In this document: one piece after another, positions 1 to 7,405 of the stretch
How the letters are laid out: every line of letters begins with the position of its first letter
Position numbering within the stretch: the stretch's first letter is position 1
Origin: Thalassotalea eurytherma
GTDB lineage: Bacteria > Pseudomonadota > Gammaproteobacteria > Enterobacterales > Alteromonadaceae
NCBI RefSeq assembly: GCF_030161415.1
Contig: NZ_BSSU01000002.1
Location: forward strand, 62,001 to 126,000
Direction: 5' to 3'
DNA: 64,000 bases
Made by a program: the position numbers and the translations under genes
Notes under the pieces: generated by a model
The model's database searches: none
What the model was told of the DNA's origin: nothing
What the model saw: the letters and a program-made list of their open reading frames with translations, nothing else

Positions 1-728
1 GCTTGTGCGTCCAACGTTAAGTTGTGCGTCATGATAATTGCAACATCAACTTTTTCTAACGCAGGACTATCAACTAGGGTATTAAAAGGCTCTTTAATAA
101 TCACGCTAGCTTCTTTAAATAGAGAGGCCCTGGCATAGCTTGGTCTTGGATCTACAACCGTGACATGCCAACTAAGAGATCGCGCCATTTTTACAACCGG
201 AATAGCGTCTGCGCCAGCACCAAAAACAGCGATGCGGATACGAGGTTTCAATTCAAATTGAAGCTGGTTTTCTTGACATGTTATATCGCCATCACAAAGG
301 TAATTATTTGGCTGTTTAGTACTGTAATTAATGCAATAAGAAGCTGGATAACCAGCAGATAATTGCTGATATACTTGTTTTAAACTAAGGAAATTATTCG
401 TTTCATTTATGGGTTGCAGTAGTATTTTCACCATGCCGCCACAGCCAATGCCTAACTGCCAACTGATATCACTGTCGTCTTGCATATCATAAGTGATTCT
501 TGTGTTTTCACCCGTTGCTAAGCACTCTATCGCATGACGCATAACATCTGATTCAAGACACCCACCGCTAACCAAACCAACATATTGCCCCAAATCATTG
601 ATCAGCATCATGGCACCTGCTTTTCGATAAGCTGAACCTTGAGTTTCAATAATTGTCGCTAATACCCATTGACACTTATCTTTGTGTTTAAGCCAATGAA
701 CTAAAAGGCTTTCAATATGGTTGTCCAT
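1..728 (-). CDS. XdhC/CoxI-family protein (partial, C-terminus outside window)
   Basis: Reading the minus strand from the ATG at 726-728 gives an open frame of about 242 codons that runs off the window edge. The N-terminal part has the XdhC/CoxI pattern: TQGSAYRKAGAMM near residues 24-36, then LVSGGCLESDV near 46-56. Further on a Rossmann-like segment reads IRIAVFGAGADAIPVV. XdhC proteins are known to help insert or sulfurate the molybdenum cofactor of xanthine dehydrogenase-type enzymes; some relatives are stand-alone Rossmann proteins. No molybdenum hydroxylase gene is visible here, so the partner is unknown. Family confident, exact role not. Confidence 0.85.
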   Translation of the reverse strand, partial: MDNHIESLLVHWLKHKDKCQWVLATIIETQGSAYRKAGAMMLINDLGQYVGLVSGGCLESDVMRHAIECLATGENTRITYDMQDDSDISWQLGIGCGGMVKILLQPINETNNFLSLKQVYQQLSAGYPASYCINYSTKQPNNYLCDGDITCQENQLQFELKPRIRIAVFGAGADAIPVVKMARSLSWHVTVVDPRPSYARASLFKEASVIIKEPFNTLVDSPALEKVDVAIIMTHNLTLDAQ

Positions 729-930
729 TCAACAACTGCACCCTAGCGTTAATAAAACGTTAAACTATTTATTTAAGCTAGCACGAGGATTATAAAGTGC
801 CAACGATTATCGATGAATATCAAGATTAGAAAGTTGAATAGCGATAACGATAGATTCAAGTCACAAGTATATTAAGTGACCCGCTATGTTGAGTAGAACA
901 GAAGAAATTGATAATTTTATTTTGACCTAG

Positions 931-1326
931 AAAAGAAAAAGCGACCCCAGTGCGGGTCGCTTTTTAATTATCTAGCTTGATATATCCGTACATCAATCAT
1001 TAGTCCATGCTTCATCCTGAAGACACTATCCCTAGTTATTCCTAAGCATCCTTTCTTTTCCTTTGCCATCCTCGGCAGCACTTCAACCTTGAAATGCAGA
1101 TACAATTTCTAAGCTATCCTTATCGCCATCCTGGCGCTTATCTTCCTTGTTAACTTATCCTTAAGTTAAGATACATCCTGTGTAACATCCATATTACTAG
1201 TTTCACCCTGAAACTGTCCTTTACTTCCTAGTAAGCTACCTTCCTAGTAACAGGTCTTCCTGACCTTTGCCTTCCTGACGTTGATAATATTACGCCTTTG
1301 ACTTTAAAGAAGAAGACACTTAAATA
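931..1326 (-). ncRNA. csrB-like: CsrB/CsrC-like small regulatory RNA (CsrA sponge)
   Basis: No good ORF lies here, but the minus strand carries about 19 GGA motifs in roughly 310 bases. Many sit in the loop of a short hairpin: CTTCAGGATGAAG (1010-1022), CGCCAGGATGGCG (1124-1136) and AGGTCAGGAAGACCT (1252-1266); GTTTCAGGGTGAAAC (1200-1214) is a GGG variant. AGGA in a hairpin loop is the known CsrA/RsmA recognition element. The transcript would end in a strong terminator at 936-964 and be about 390 bases, close to E. coli CsrB. A GacA/UvrY-like box lies upstream. In other gammaproteobacteria such RNAs titrate CsrA under BarA/UvrY control. The 5' end is estimated from a weak promoter. Confidence 0.85.
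936..964 (-). terminator. Terminator of the CsrB-like RNA
   Basis: An 8-bp GC-rich stem (940-947 with 954-961) and a 6-base loop; read on the minus strand it is followed by TTTTTCTTTT. It is T-flanked on both strands, so it may also stop plus-strand transcripts. Confidence 0.85.
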
Positions 1327-1332
1327 AAAAAA

Positions 1333-1363
1333 CATATAGTCACAAAATGTTCACATATAGCAA
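1333..1363 (-). promoter_or_regulatory. Possible sigma70 promoter of the CsrB-like RNA
   Basis: Minus-strand TTGCTA (1358-1363) and TATATG (1333-1338) are separated by 19 bases, a long spacer, so the match is weak. It would start transcription near 1326, just before the first hairpins, and is consistent with a promoter that needs an activator. Confidence 0.35.
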
Positions 1364-1451
1364 AAGCAACATAAAACATTAAAAAAAACAGACACTTAAC
1401 AAGCTAAAATATAATCAACCTTATAAAAATACTATATATCTCGCACGCCAA

Positions 1452-1469
1452 TGTGAGACATCTCCTACA
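1452..1469. promoter_or_regulatory. GacA/UvrY-type upstream activating box
   Basis: The 18 bases TGTGAGACATCTCCTACA match the GacA/UvrY consensus TGTAAG-N2-AT-N2-CTTACA at all but two specified positions. The centre lies about 134 bases upstream of the predicted start of the CsrB-like RNA, the kind of distance known for csrB, csrC and rsm RNA genes. Confidence 0.7.
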
Positions 1470-1695
1470 TTGGTTTTGGGAAAAATAGAAGTCATTACTC
1501 ACGATTTGTGTAGATCATGGTGAAGCGTGTGAATAACTTCACCTAGCGAGAATATTTAACATTAAATTAACAATATTTAGACGGTAGTTATTGATGCAAT
1601 TTAACTTTTAAAGTAAAGCATCTAACAATATGAAGTAGAAACTATAATAGTTTTTGACTATCGACATTGCTAGAGACTTGTGTGGTAAATCTATT

Positions 1696-1778
1696 CGGGA
1701 ATGAGAATATTCTGATTTTTTGCGAAGGTTCTTGTAACCCTCCCATAAAATCAGAATCGCCTAAATAGAGATTTCCCG
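1696..1778. repeat. Nested inverted repeat in a gene-poor stretch
   Basis: A perfect 11-bp inverted repeat (ATTCTGATTTT at 1709-1719 and AAAATCAGAAT at 1747-1757) sits inside an outer pair CGGGAA (1696-1701) and TTCCCG (1773-1778). It lies in the 1327-1806 stretch, which has no credible gene apart from the promoter region of the RNA. It may be debris of the adjacent insertion sequence or a structured transcript; its role is unknown. A second small hairpin, GGTGAAG...CTTCACC, occurs near 1520-1545. Confidence 0.5.
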
Positions 1779-1806
1779 CTAAAGTAACCTTAACGAAGAA
1801 AACAAC

Positions 1807-1896
1807 ATGAAAAAACAACGATTCACGGAAGCACAGATTTTTACCATTTTAACAGAAGGTGAAACGGCCACATTAATCGTGCCTGATTTATCCTGA
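1807..1896 (+). pseudogene. Remnant of an IS3-family OrfA transposase
   Basis: The 29-codon frame starting MKKQRFTEAQIFTILTEGE matches the start of OrfA proteins of IS3-family elements (MKKxRFTExQI...L). Only this head remains; the helix-turn-helix and the rest of the element are gone and the frame runs into an integron-integrase fragment. No intact terminal inverted repeats were recognised. Confidence 0.7.
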
Positions 1897-2156
1897 AACA
1901 GGTGAAATTCGTCGTCATCACTTTCACCATACAGGTGTTCGAAAAGCAATTAAAGCTGCCGCGAAAAAAAGCCAAGCTCATCAAGCCGAATACACCTCAT
2001 ACACTTAAACGTTCCTTTGCAACGCATTTATTACAAAGCGGTGCAGATATCAGAACGGTTCGAGCACAATTGGGGCATTCAGATGTTAAAACGACACAAA
2101 TTTATACTCATATGTTGCAGCAAGGTGCGAATGGGGTTGTAAGCCCATTTGAGTAA
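1884..2156 (+). pseudogene. intI (pseudo): Decayed integron integrase (C-terminal fragment, frameshifted)
   Basis: Two frames together resemble the C-terminal third of integron integrases. The first reads [20 protein letters not shown], the region with the IntI-specific insertion; it stops near 2010. After a frameshift near 1975-1990 the second reads [20 protein letters not shown], then [15 protein letters not shown] with the catalytic Tyr, ending VVSPFE. The N-terminal two thirds, including the first catalytic Arg, are missing and the break abuts the IS3 remnant, so the gene cannot be functional. It suggests that a chromosomal integron once lay here. attI and cassettes would have been on the lost 5' side. 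Confidence 0.85.
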
Positions 2157-2187
2157 GATCCTATAGCGAAACTAACGGTAATTTAGG

Positions 2188-2610
2188 TTAAAGGGGTTTG
2201 GTTAAGTAGGTTCTTGTGCCCGTTAATGGGTAATTGCGCTGTTCAAATTCAACGTTATAACCATATTTGAGATAAAAAGGTTTAGCCTGAAACTCTAGCG
2301 TATCAACGAGAACCTGAGTACAGCCTAGCTCCGTAGCTTGTTGTTCAATTTCCTGTAAAAGCTTAGCGCCTAAACCATGCTTTCTATAAGGCTCATCCAC
2401 CCATAACCGTTCCAAATGCAACCAATTACCAAAAGTAATGCCTGATACGCCTGCGATTATTGTGTTTTGATCATCACGATAGGTTAATGCTAGCGATTGC
2501 TTTTTTGTTTTTTGCCAGTGCTGATGATTAAACGCTATAATTTTTTGACTTAAAAAGCTCGCAATATCACCTTGATTATCTTGCTCTATTGTTAATTTCA
2601 TTTTGCTCAA
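2188..2610 (-). CDS. GNAT-family N-acetyltransferase
   Basis: This 140-residue single-domain protein has a GNAT core: LHLERLWVDEPYRKHGLGAK near residues 64-83 contains the acetyl-CoA-binding R/Q-x-x-G-x-G/A signature, followed by the usual late motif LEFQAKPFYLKYGY near 105-118. The substrate cannot be told from sequence. The start could be the first Met or the internal MKLTIEQ, two codons apart. It is convergent with the integron-integrase remnant, but no attC site was seen around it, so it is not called a gene cassette. Confidence 0.85.
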   Translation of the reverse strand: MSKMKLTIEQDNQGDIASFLSQKIIAFNHQHWQKTKKQSLALTYRDDQNTIIAGVSGITFGNWLHLERLWVDEPYRKHGLGAKLLQEIEQQATELGCTQVLVDTLEFQAKPFYLKYGYNVEFEQRNYPLTGTRTYLTKPL

Positions 2611-2690
2611 TGACTACCGAGAATTTGAGGCCAACGCTACAGTATCTCAACCAATACCGCAACGTCAGCAACAGGACTAACGCCTGAAAC

Positions 2691-5171
2691 TTAGCGCGCT
2701 AGTTGCGTACAAATATCACGACAGGGTTTAGAATATAAATAACCTTGAATAACATGACAGCCATTGTCTTTTAAGAATTGCTCTTGCTCAATGTCTTCAA
2801 CGCCTTCAGCTACAATATCTAAGCCAAGGCTCTGCGCCATCGAAATGATTCCGGTAACAAGCCGACAATCTCGCTCTTTTCCGGGAATGTTGGCAACAAA
2901 ACTTGCGTCAATTTTAATGGCGTTAATAGGAAGTTGGCTTAAATAGCTTAACGATGAATAACCAGTACCAAAATCATCAAGCGATATGGTAATGCCAATA
3001 TCGGTTAGTTGCTTCATGACATCACTAACAAAATCGAATCGTGTGATAAAACATGACTCTGTAATTTCAATTTCTAGGTATTTCGCAGGCAAACCAGAGA
3101 TTGATAAGGCATCGGTTATTGACTGAAAGAGGTTTTTGCTAAAGTGCTTTGCTGACACATTAACCGATAATTTACCGCATGCAACGCCCTGTTCTAGCCA
3201 GATACGGCGTTGAAGACAAGCCTTATTGAAAACCCACCTTTCAATGTCAACGATCAATCCTATATCTTCAGCCACAGGAATAAATTCAGCGGGTGATACA
3301 TTACCTAAGATAGGATTTTTCCATCGAATTAACGCTTCTAAACCTTTGTAGCAATTATTTTTATTATCGTATTGAAGTTGGTAGTTTATTGTGAACTCAT
3401 CGTTAACTAAGGCTGCTCGTAAATGGTTTTCCAAGGCAAGTTTTTGCGCCGCAGCGTGGTTCATTTCTTTTTTAAAGCTTTGGTATGTATTTCGTCCTTG
3501 GCTTTTCGCCTCATACATCGCGATATCTGCGTGCTTTAGCATCGTATCGCCGCAAGAACCGCTTTCTGATGAGATGGATGCGCCAATGGAGCAGGTTACA
3601 ATAAGCTCTCGGCCAGATAAGAGAAAAGGTTTGCTCAAAGCGGTAACAATCTGGCCCATGACATGTTCAACATGGTCTATATGAGTTACAGCAGGCACCA
3701 AGACAACAAATTCATCCCCCCCCATCCGTGAAACTATATCCGAATGCTTAACACTTGAGGAGATGCGTTTTGCCGCCATCACTAACAACTCATCACCAGC
3801 CTTGTGGCCCAATGTGTCATTAATTTGTTTAAACCTATCAAGATCGATAAATAAGACGGCAACCAATTTACCGTCAGCCTCTTTAAGTGCTGATGATAAG
3901 TGGTCGTTAAACAATGAACGATTAGGTAGCTTAGTTAAATCATCGTAATAGGCTAACTCATGAATTTGTTCTTCACCCTTCTTACGCTCTGTTATATCGC
4001 TAAAAATTGCAGCATAGTGCATATCATCTTCGCTGACTTCACCAATGCGAATAATAGTTAACCATTCCGGGTAAATTTCGTCGTTTTTACGCTTATTCCA
4101 AATTTCACCCTGCCATTGGCCAAATTCGTTAATGTCTAACCACATAGAATGATAGAACGACTTAGGGTGCATACCAGAACTAAGCAAAGATGTTTTTTGA
4201 CCAACCACTTCACTGGCCGCATAGCCTGTTATTTTGCTGAAAGCAGGGTTAACAGAAATAATTTCATTACTTTGGTTAGCAATCATAACACCGTCAACCG
4301 AGGCTGAAATAATACGTTCTGCAAGCACGAGGCTTTTTTGAGAATCTTTTAACGCAAGTTCTCTGCGGGCTATGGTTGATTGAAGCTCATTAAAGTGAGC
4401 GTACTCAATGCCCGCAAAAATATCTTTAAATGATAATACGCCCAACACGTTATTTTCATCGTCGGTGATCACAACGTGACGCACACTGTTTTCTTTAAAC
4501 ATGTGAAACGCGTCGAGTAACGTGCAACTATCGGAAAGTTTTACTAGCGGGTGCGAAGTGTAAAGCCAGACATCAACAACAGGCTGAGTAGCCGCAAGGA
4601 TTCGCACTAAATCCCGCTCAGTAATAATACCCACTTCATTGGTTTGTTTATTTTCGATCAGCACTGACGTTGCGCGAGACTTTCGCATATGCTGACAAAT
4701 ACTCTCAAAAGTGATTGCGCTGCTTAATGTGATCGGGCGTTGGCGTTGGTAGCTTTCTTTCACTTGTCGAGAACTTAACAGGTGCTCAATGCCACGCTTT
4801 TTAATGACATCAGATTGGCTAACTATGCCTGTTGGCTGTCCATTTTCACAGACTAATAAATGGCGTACTTTATATTGATAAAACTTAATGATCAGCTCTT
4901 CTATCGTTGTGTGACTTTCAACCGACACAACAGGTGAGCTCATATAGTATTGAATTTCTGTACCTAATAGCTGCTGATGAGTAATAAGAGTACTATCGGC
5001 TTCTGTCCATATACCAACAATTTGGTTATCTTTCTCTACAAGAATGGAACTACACTGATTATCTAAAATACTTCTTGCAGCTTTATAAATAGGCGTATTT
5101 GGCTCGCACCTTAATAGGTTGCGTTGGGCGAAGTCACCTGCCGTGTAATGTGACCCTTTGTTTGAAAACAA
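2691..5171 (-). CDS. CBS(x4)-PAS-GGDEF-EAL cyclic-di-GMP signalling protein
   Basis: The 826-residue protein has, in order, two CBS-domain pairs (about 8-130 and 140-262), a short linker, a PAS domain (about 280-395), a GGDEF domain (about 405-565; RMGGDEFVVLV near 482) and an EAL domain (about 575-820; GLEALIRW near 611, DDFGTGYSSL, KIDASFV). Both catalytic signatures are intact, so it could make or degrade c-di-GMP. The RxxD inhibitory site is altered to KHSD. CBS pairs typically bind adenine nucleotides, so the protein may link energy or redox state to c-di-GMP. No membrane segments. The start used is TTG with a weak ribosome site and an in-frame stop just upstream, so the first residues are uncertain. 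Confidence 0.93.
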   Translation of the reverse strand: MFSNKGSHYTAGDFAQRNLLRCEPNTPIYKAARSILDNQCSSILVEKDNQIVGIWTEADSTLITHQQLLGTEIQYYMSSPVVSVESHTTIEELIIKFYQYKVRHLLVCENGQPTGIVSQSDVIKKRGIEHLLSSRQVKESYQRQRPITLSSAITFESICQHMRKSRATSVLIENKQTNEVGIITERDLVRILAATQPVVDVWLYTSHPLVKLSDSCTLLDAFHMFKENSVRHVVITDDENNVLGVLSFKDIFAGIEYAHFNELQSTIARRELALKDSQKSLVLAERIISASVDGVMIANQSNEIISVNPAFSKITGYAASEVVGQKTSLLSSGMHPKSFYHSMWLDINEFGQWQGEIWNKRKNDEIYPEWLTIIRIGEVSEDDMHYAAIFSDITERKKGEEQIHELAYYDDLTKLPNRSLFNDHLSSALKEADGKLVAVLFIDLDRFKQINDTLGHKAGDELLVMAAKRISSSVKHSDIVSRMGGDEFVVLVPAVTHIDHVEHVMGQIVTALSKPFLLSGRELIVTCSIGASISSESGSCGDTMLKHADIAMYEAKSQGRNTYQSFKKEMNHAAAQKLALENHLRAALVNDEFTINYQLQYDNKNNCYKGLEALIRWKNPILGNVSPAEFIPVAEDIGLIVDIERWVFNKACLQRRIWLEQGVACGKLSVNVSAKHFSKNLFQSITDALSISGLPAKYLEIEITESCFITRFDFVSDVMKQLTDIGITISLDDFGTGYSSLSYLSQLPINAIKIDASFVANIPGKERDCRLVTGIISMAQSLGLDIVAEGVEDIEQEQFLKDNGCHVIQGYLYSKPCRDICTQLAR

Positions 5172-5204
5172 CTTAAACTACTCAAATAACAAACGTGGTA
5201 ACAC

Positions 5205-5246
5205 TTTATAACTAATTTGTGCCGATAACATGTTGATGTAGATCAA
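5205..5246 (-). promoter_or_regulatory. FNR-type box and -10 element upstream of the GGDEF-EAL gene
   Basis: TTGATGTAGATCAA at 5233-5246 is a perfect TTGAT-N4-ATCAA FNR site. On the minus strand TATAAA (5210 down to 5205) would place the transcription start near 5198, putting the box centre at -41.5, the class II FNR geometry. The only gene this can serve is the c-di-GMP protein, because the lipoprotein gene on the other side ends towards it behind a terminator. Confidence 0.65.
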
Positions 5247-5359
5247 AACACCCTTGGTGCTAACCCTTTAATTACAAAAGCTTAACACCAAAGTAACAAG
5301 CAGGACTTATGGGCACGGCTAGCTGAAACAAACTCGTTACAAACAAGATTAAAGAATAA

Positions 5360-5384
5360 AAAAAGCGGGCTAAAGCCCGCTTTT
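5360..5384 (-). terminator. Terminator of the DUF4136 lipoprotein gene
   Basis: Stem AGCGGGCT/AGCCCGCT (5364-5371 with 5374-5381), two-base loop, followed on the minus strand by a T run. It lies about 25 bases after the lipoprotein stop codon. Confidence 0.85.
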
Positions 5385-5406
5385 ACATTGAACATTTTAT
5401 CGTCAC

Positions 5407-6000
5407 TTATTGTACAGGTGTTACATTAAACTGACTGATTACTTGACTAACAATTTCAGTAATGACTTCTTTAGGTGCTTCTTGCGTACCATTTTTTAGA
5501 CGTTTCACTGCCCAACCATGCCATGCTGGTTGCTTCGTTTTAACGTCAAAAATATCAATCGCTAATTTACCTTCAGTATATGAGCTTACACGTGTCTCTG
5601 TACCTGCGCTCATGCCGTAGTATCGATGACTAGGGTAATAGCCTCTACCCCAACCAAAACTACCATGGTAACTTGCTGGGTAGCTATCAACCTTTACTTT
5701 GTCTCTAGAGCCTACGGTGTAAGCAATTGTAAAGTCTGCCGCTTCTGCGTCATCGATTAGCTTATAACCTTTATCAATGAATACTTGTTCAATTGACTCC
5801 TCTACTCGTACCTGCATGACAGGATTTAAATCAATTGGCAACGCCAATGTTTTCGATTCGGAAATCCAAGCAAACGTCTTATAATTCGACGTATCAATTT
5901 GATCATTTTTATCGAAGTTTACTTTTGCGTTATGGGTTGAAGAACACGCTACTAAAATAAAAGAGAACGCTACTGCAGCGATGATGTTTTTTAATTTCAT
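5407..6000 (-). CDS. DUF4136-type outer-membrane lipoprotein
   Basis: The 197-residue protein begins with a lipoprotein signal peptide; the lipobox LVAC puts the acylated Cys at residue 19, followed by SS, favouring outer-membrane sorting. The body, with NFDKNDQIDTSNYKTFAW near 28-45, paired VEESIEQ, YTVGS and LAIDIFDVKTKQPAWHGWA segments, follows the DUF4136 layout. A Gly/Tyr-rich stretch (GSFGWGRGYYPSHRYYG) lies near 113-129. The function of DUF4136 proteins is unknown. It is a single-gene unit with its own terminator; its upstream side abuts the integrated phage. Confidence 0.85.
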   Translation of the reverse strand: MKLKNIIAAVAFSFILVACSSTHNAKVNFDKNDQIDTSNYKTFAWISESKTLALPIDLNPVMQVRVEESIEQVFIDKGYKLIDDAEAADFTIAYTVGSRDKVKVDSYPASYHGSFGWGRGYYPSHRYYGMSAGTETRVSSYTEGKLAIDIFDVKTKQPAWHGWAVKRLKNGTQEAPKEVITEIVSQVISQFNVTPVQ

Positions 6001-6152
6001 TATAACCTCTTGTTTAATGAACTTTTTGTCATGTCGTTATGCTACTACGATTACATAACTTTAGCTAAGTTCAATAATAAAATAACTTAATCTCACTATA
6101 TACATACACTTAAAGTTTTTAAATAGATTTAATGTCAAGATTACAATTTGAT

Positions 6153-6168
6153 AATAAATAGCTACAAT
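6153..6168. repeat. attL (left 16-bp direct repeat)
   Basis: AATAAATAGCTACAAT here is identical to 17898-17913. The bases on both sides differ between the copies, so 16 bp is the full exact match. The 6001-6302 stretch around it otherwise holds only the promoter region of the DUF4136 lipoprotein gene and the end of the provirus; no gene is seen. Confidence 0.8.
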
Positions 6169-6302
6169 TAAACTGTAACCAACCTCATATTATCCTTAAA
6201 AAACAAACAGTTAGCCAATCCCGCAAGTTACACTTGTAAACAGCTTGTTACAGGGGGTAATTTTGCCTTTTTCCAAGTTTTCTACGTTATCGTTATTAGT
6301 CA

Positions 6303-6581
6303 TTAGTTAATCGTGTCAGATGCGTTATTTTCTTGCGCCATTTCCTTTAAACGCTTTGCTACATCGGGGTTGTCGATGCGTTCAGCATACGCCAATAAAT
6401 ACACCATTACAGGGTCAAGCCCGCTTGCTTTGGCGATAACGTCAAGCGTGTCATTTGATGGAAAAGCGTGGTTATTACGGTATTTAGAGATTGAAACGCG
6501 TGGAATACCGCATTTTTGCGCGAATTTATTATCGGACAAATCGCCGCGCACCATGTCTAGCAAGGGGTTTAAGTCAGTCAT
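6303..6581 (-). CDS. Phage repressor-like HTH protein
   Basis: This 92-residue protein has an N-terminal helix-turn-helix of the lambda-repressor/Cro type: NKFAQKCGIPRVSISKYRNN at about residues 18-37, with a short helical tail and no peptidase or dimerisation domain. It is the only gene on the minus strand at the left end and is divergent from the whole replication and structural block, the normal place for a lysogeny repressor. The tail (VYLLAYAERI...AKRLKEMAQ) faintly recalls small regulators of filamentous marine phages (DUF3693-like), but that link is weak. Confidence 0.75.
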   Translation of the reverse strand: MTDLNPLLDMVRGDLSDNKFAQKCGIPRVSISKYRNNHAFPSNDTLDVIAKASGLDPVMVYLLAYAERIDNPDVAKRLKEMAQENNASDTIN

Positions 6582-6591
6582 ATAGACACCT

Positions 6592-6712
6592 GTTTTGTTG
6601 TTAGCTTTTTAAAAATAGACCACAGTTAACCGTTTTGCAACTTGTTCCCGCATATTTACACCATGTTCCCGATGAGGTTACAGCATAAAAACCGTTCAGT
6701 TTTGTTGTTAGC
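6592..6712. promoter_or_regulatory. Candidate operator region between repressor and early genes
   Basis: The divergent intergenic region contains two repeat pairs: GTTTTGTTGTTAGC at 6592-6605 and 6699-6712, and TGTTCCCG at 6643-6650 and 6664-6671, the latter 21 bp apart, which is two helical turns and places both copies on the same face. This is what a repressor operator would look like; binding is inferred only from position. Confidence 0.45.
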
Positions 6713-6745
6713 ACTCATTGCTTGACGGTTGGCACTCTCCTGTTA

Positions 6746-6775
6746 ACGGGTGGCGCGTTGCAACGCAAAGCCCGT
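6746..6775. promoter_or_regulatory. Palindrome upstream of the early phage genes
   Basis: A perfect 12-bp palindrome GCGTTGCAACGC (6755-6766) is flanked by complementary arms ACGGG (6746-6750) and CCCGT (6771-6775), allowing a cruciform. It could be an operator, a leader-RNA hairpin or part of the rolling-circle origin used by the HUH protein; the sequence does not decide between these. Confidence 0.4.
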
Positions 6776-6818
6776 GATTTTCAACAGGAAAGTAAGAAAC
6801 TTTTAACAGGGGTTTATC

Positions 6819-7091
6819 ATGGAAATATACACAAAGACCACGCAAGAAATCATTAGCGAGACACTTGACCGCCGTCATAAAAAATTCACAGAAATTGTGC
6901 CGATGGCAAAACGCCTAGCCCGCATCGAAGCGCTACGCGAAAAGCACGGTTTACGCATTACTGACAATTCAAAGACCTACTATCAACGCCTTAACAGCCC
7001 GCAAGGCACGCAAGCCAAAGCTAAACGATTAGCCAAGCGCGCGGCGCAGTTCAACCAACTAATAAACCAACAAGTAAAGGCGGCATACTAA
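6819..7091 (+). CDS. Small basic phage protein, unknown function
   Basis: The 90-residue product is strongly basic and mostly helical in appearance, with clusters such as DRRHKKF, AKRLARIEALREKHG and AKAKRLAKRAAQ. It is the first gene of the rightward block, preceded by a good ribosome site (AGGGG, 7-8 bases before ATG). Its stop overlaps the next start (TAATG). Basic helical early proteins often bind DNA, but no recognised domain is present, so no function is assigned. Confidence 0.7.
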   Translation: MEIYTKTTQEIISETLDRRHKKFTEIVPMAKRLARIEALREKHGLRITDNSKTYYQRLNSPQGTQAKAKRLAKRAAQFNQLINQQVKAAY

Positions 7092-7405
7092 TGATTAAGC
7101 AAAAAGATATTTACCAACAAATCCCTAGCGTTTTTAACTCAGATTCAACGCGAGACGTTTTACTTGTTTTGCGCTCACTTGTGCACGCTGAATGGGGTAA
7201 AGAGTCGTTTTCTTTTCGCTTGCTCGATGACTTGTTAAAAAAAGCGATTGAGTTAAAAAGCGGTGAATTTTACTTGTACGATGTAGCGGCGCGCACGTTA
7301 ACGCCTAAGTTAACGATTGTTATCAAGGGCAGTAGTGCTGATTGGCAATGCAAGCACGGTAACGTTTACCATACTGTTAACATGACCGAGGTGCTTAGCA
7401 AGTGA
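7091..7405 (+). CDS. Phage early protein, unknown function
   Basis: A 104-residue protein with no recognised motif. It lies between the basic early protein and the replication initiator, overlapping the former by one base and the latter by four (GTGA), so the three are probably translated together. No signal peptide or membrane helix is seen. Its place suggests a role in replication or early control; this is inference from context only. Confidence 0.65.
   Translation: MIKQKDIYQQIPSVFNSDSTRDVLLVLRSLVHAEWGKESFSFRLLDDLLKKAIELKSGEFYLYDVAARTLTPKLTIVIKGSSADWQCKHGNVYHTVNMTEVLSK

Noticed and set aside
961-1320. Possible CRISPR-like or REP-type repeat array
   Set aside because: The units vary in length and sequence and share only the AGGA loop on the minus strand; there are no conserved repeats with unique spacers. 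A CsrB-like RNA explains the pattern better.
2610-2700. Possible attC site next to the GNAT gene and integron-integrase remnant
   Set aside because: Some AAC/GTT-like words occur, but no paired R/L boxes with complementary arms. Cassettes would also lie on the other side of intI.
6001-6302. tRNA gene as the integration target
   Set aside because: No cloverleaf-like sequence is present at either att repeat; both lie in intergenic AT-rich DNA.
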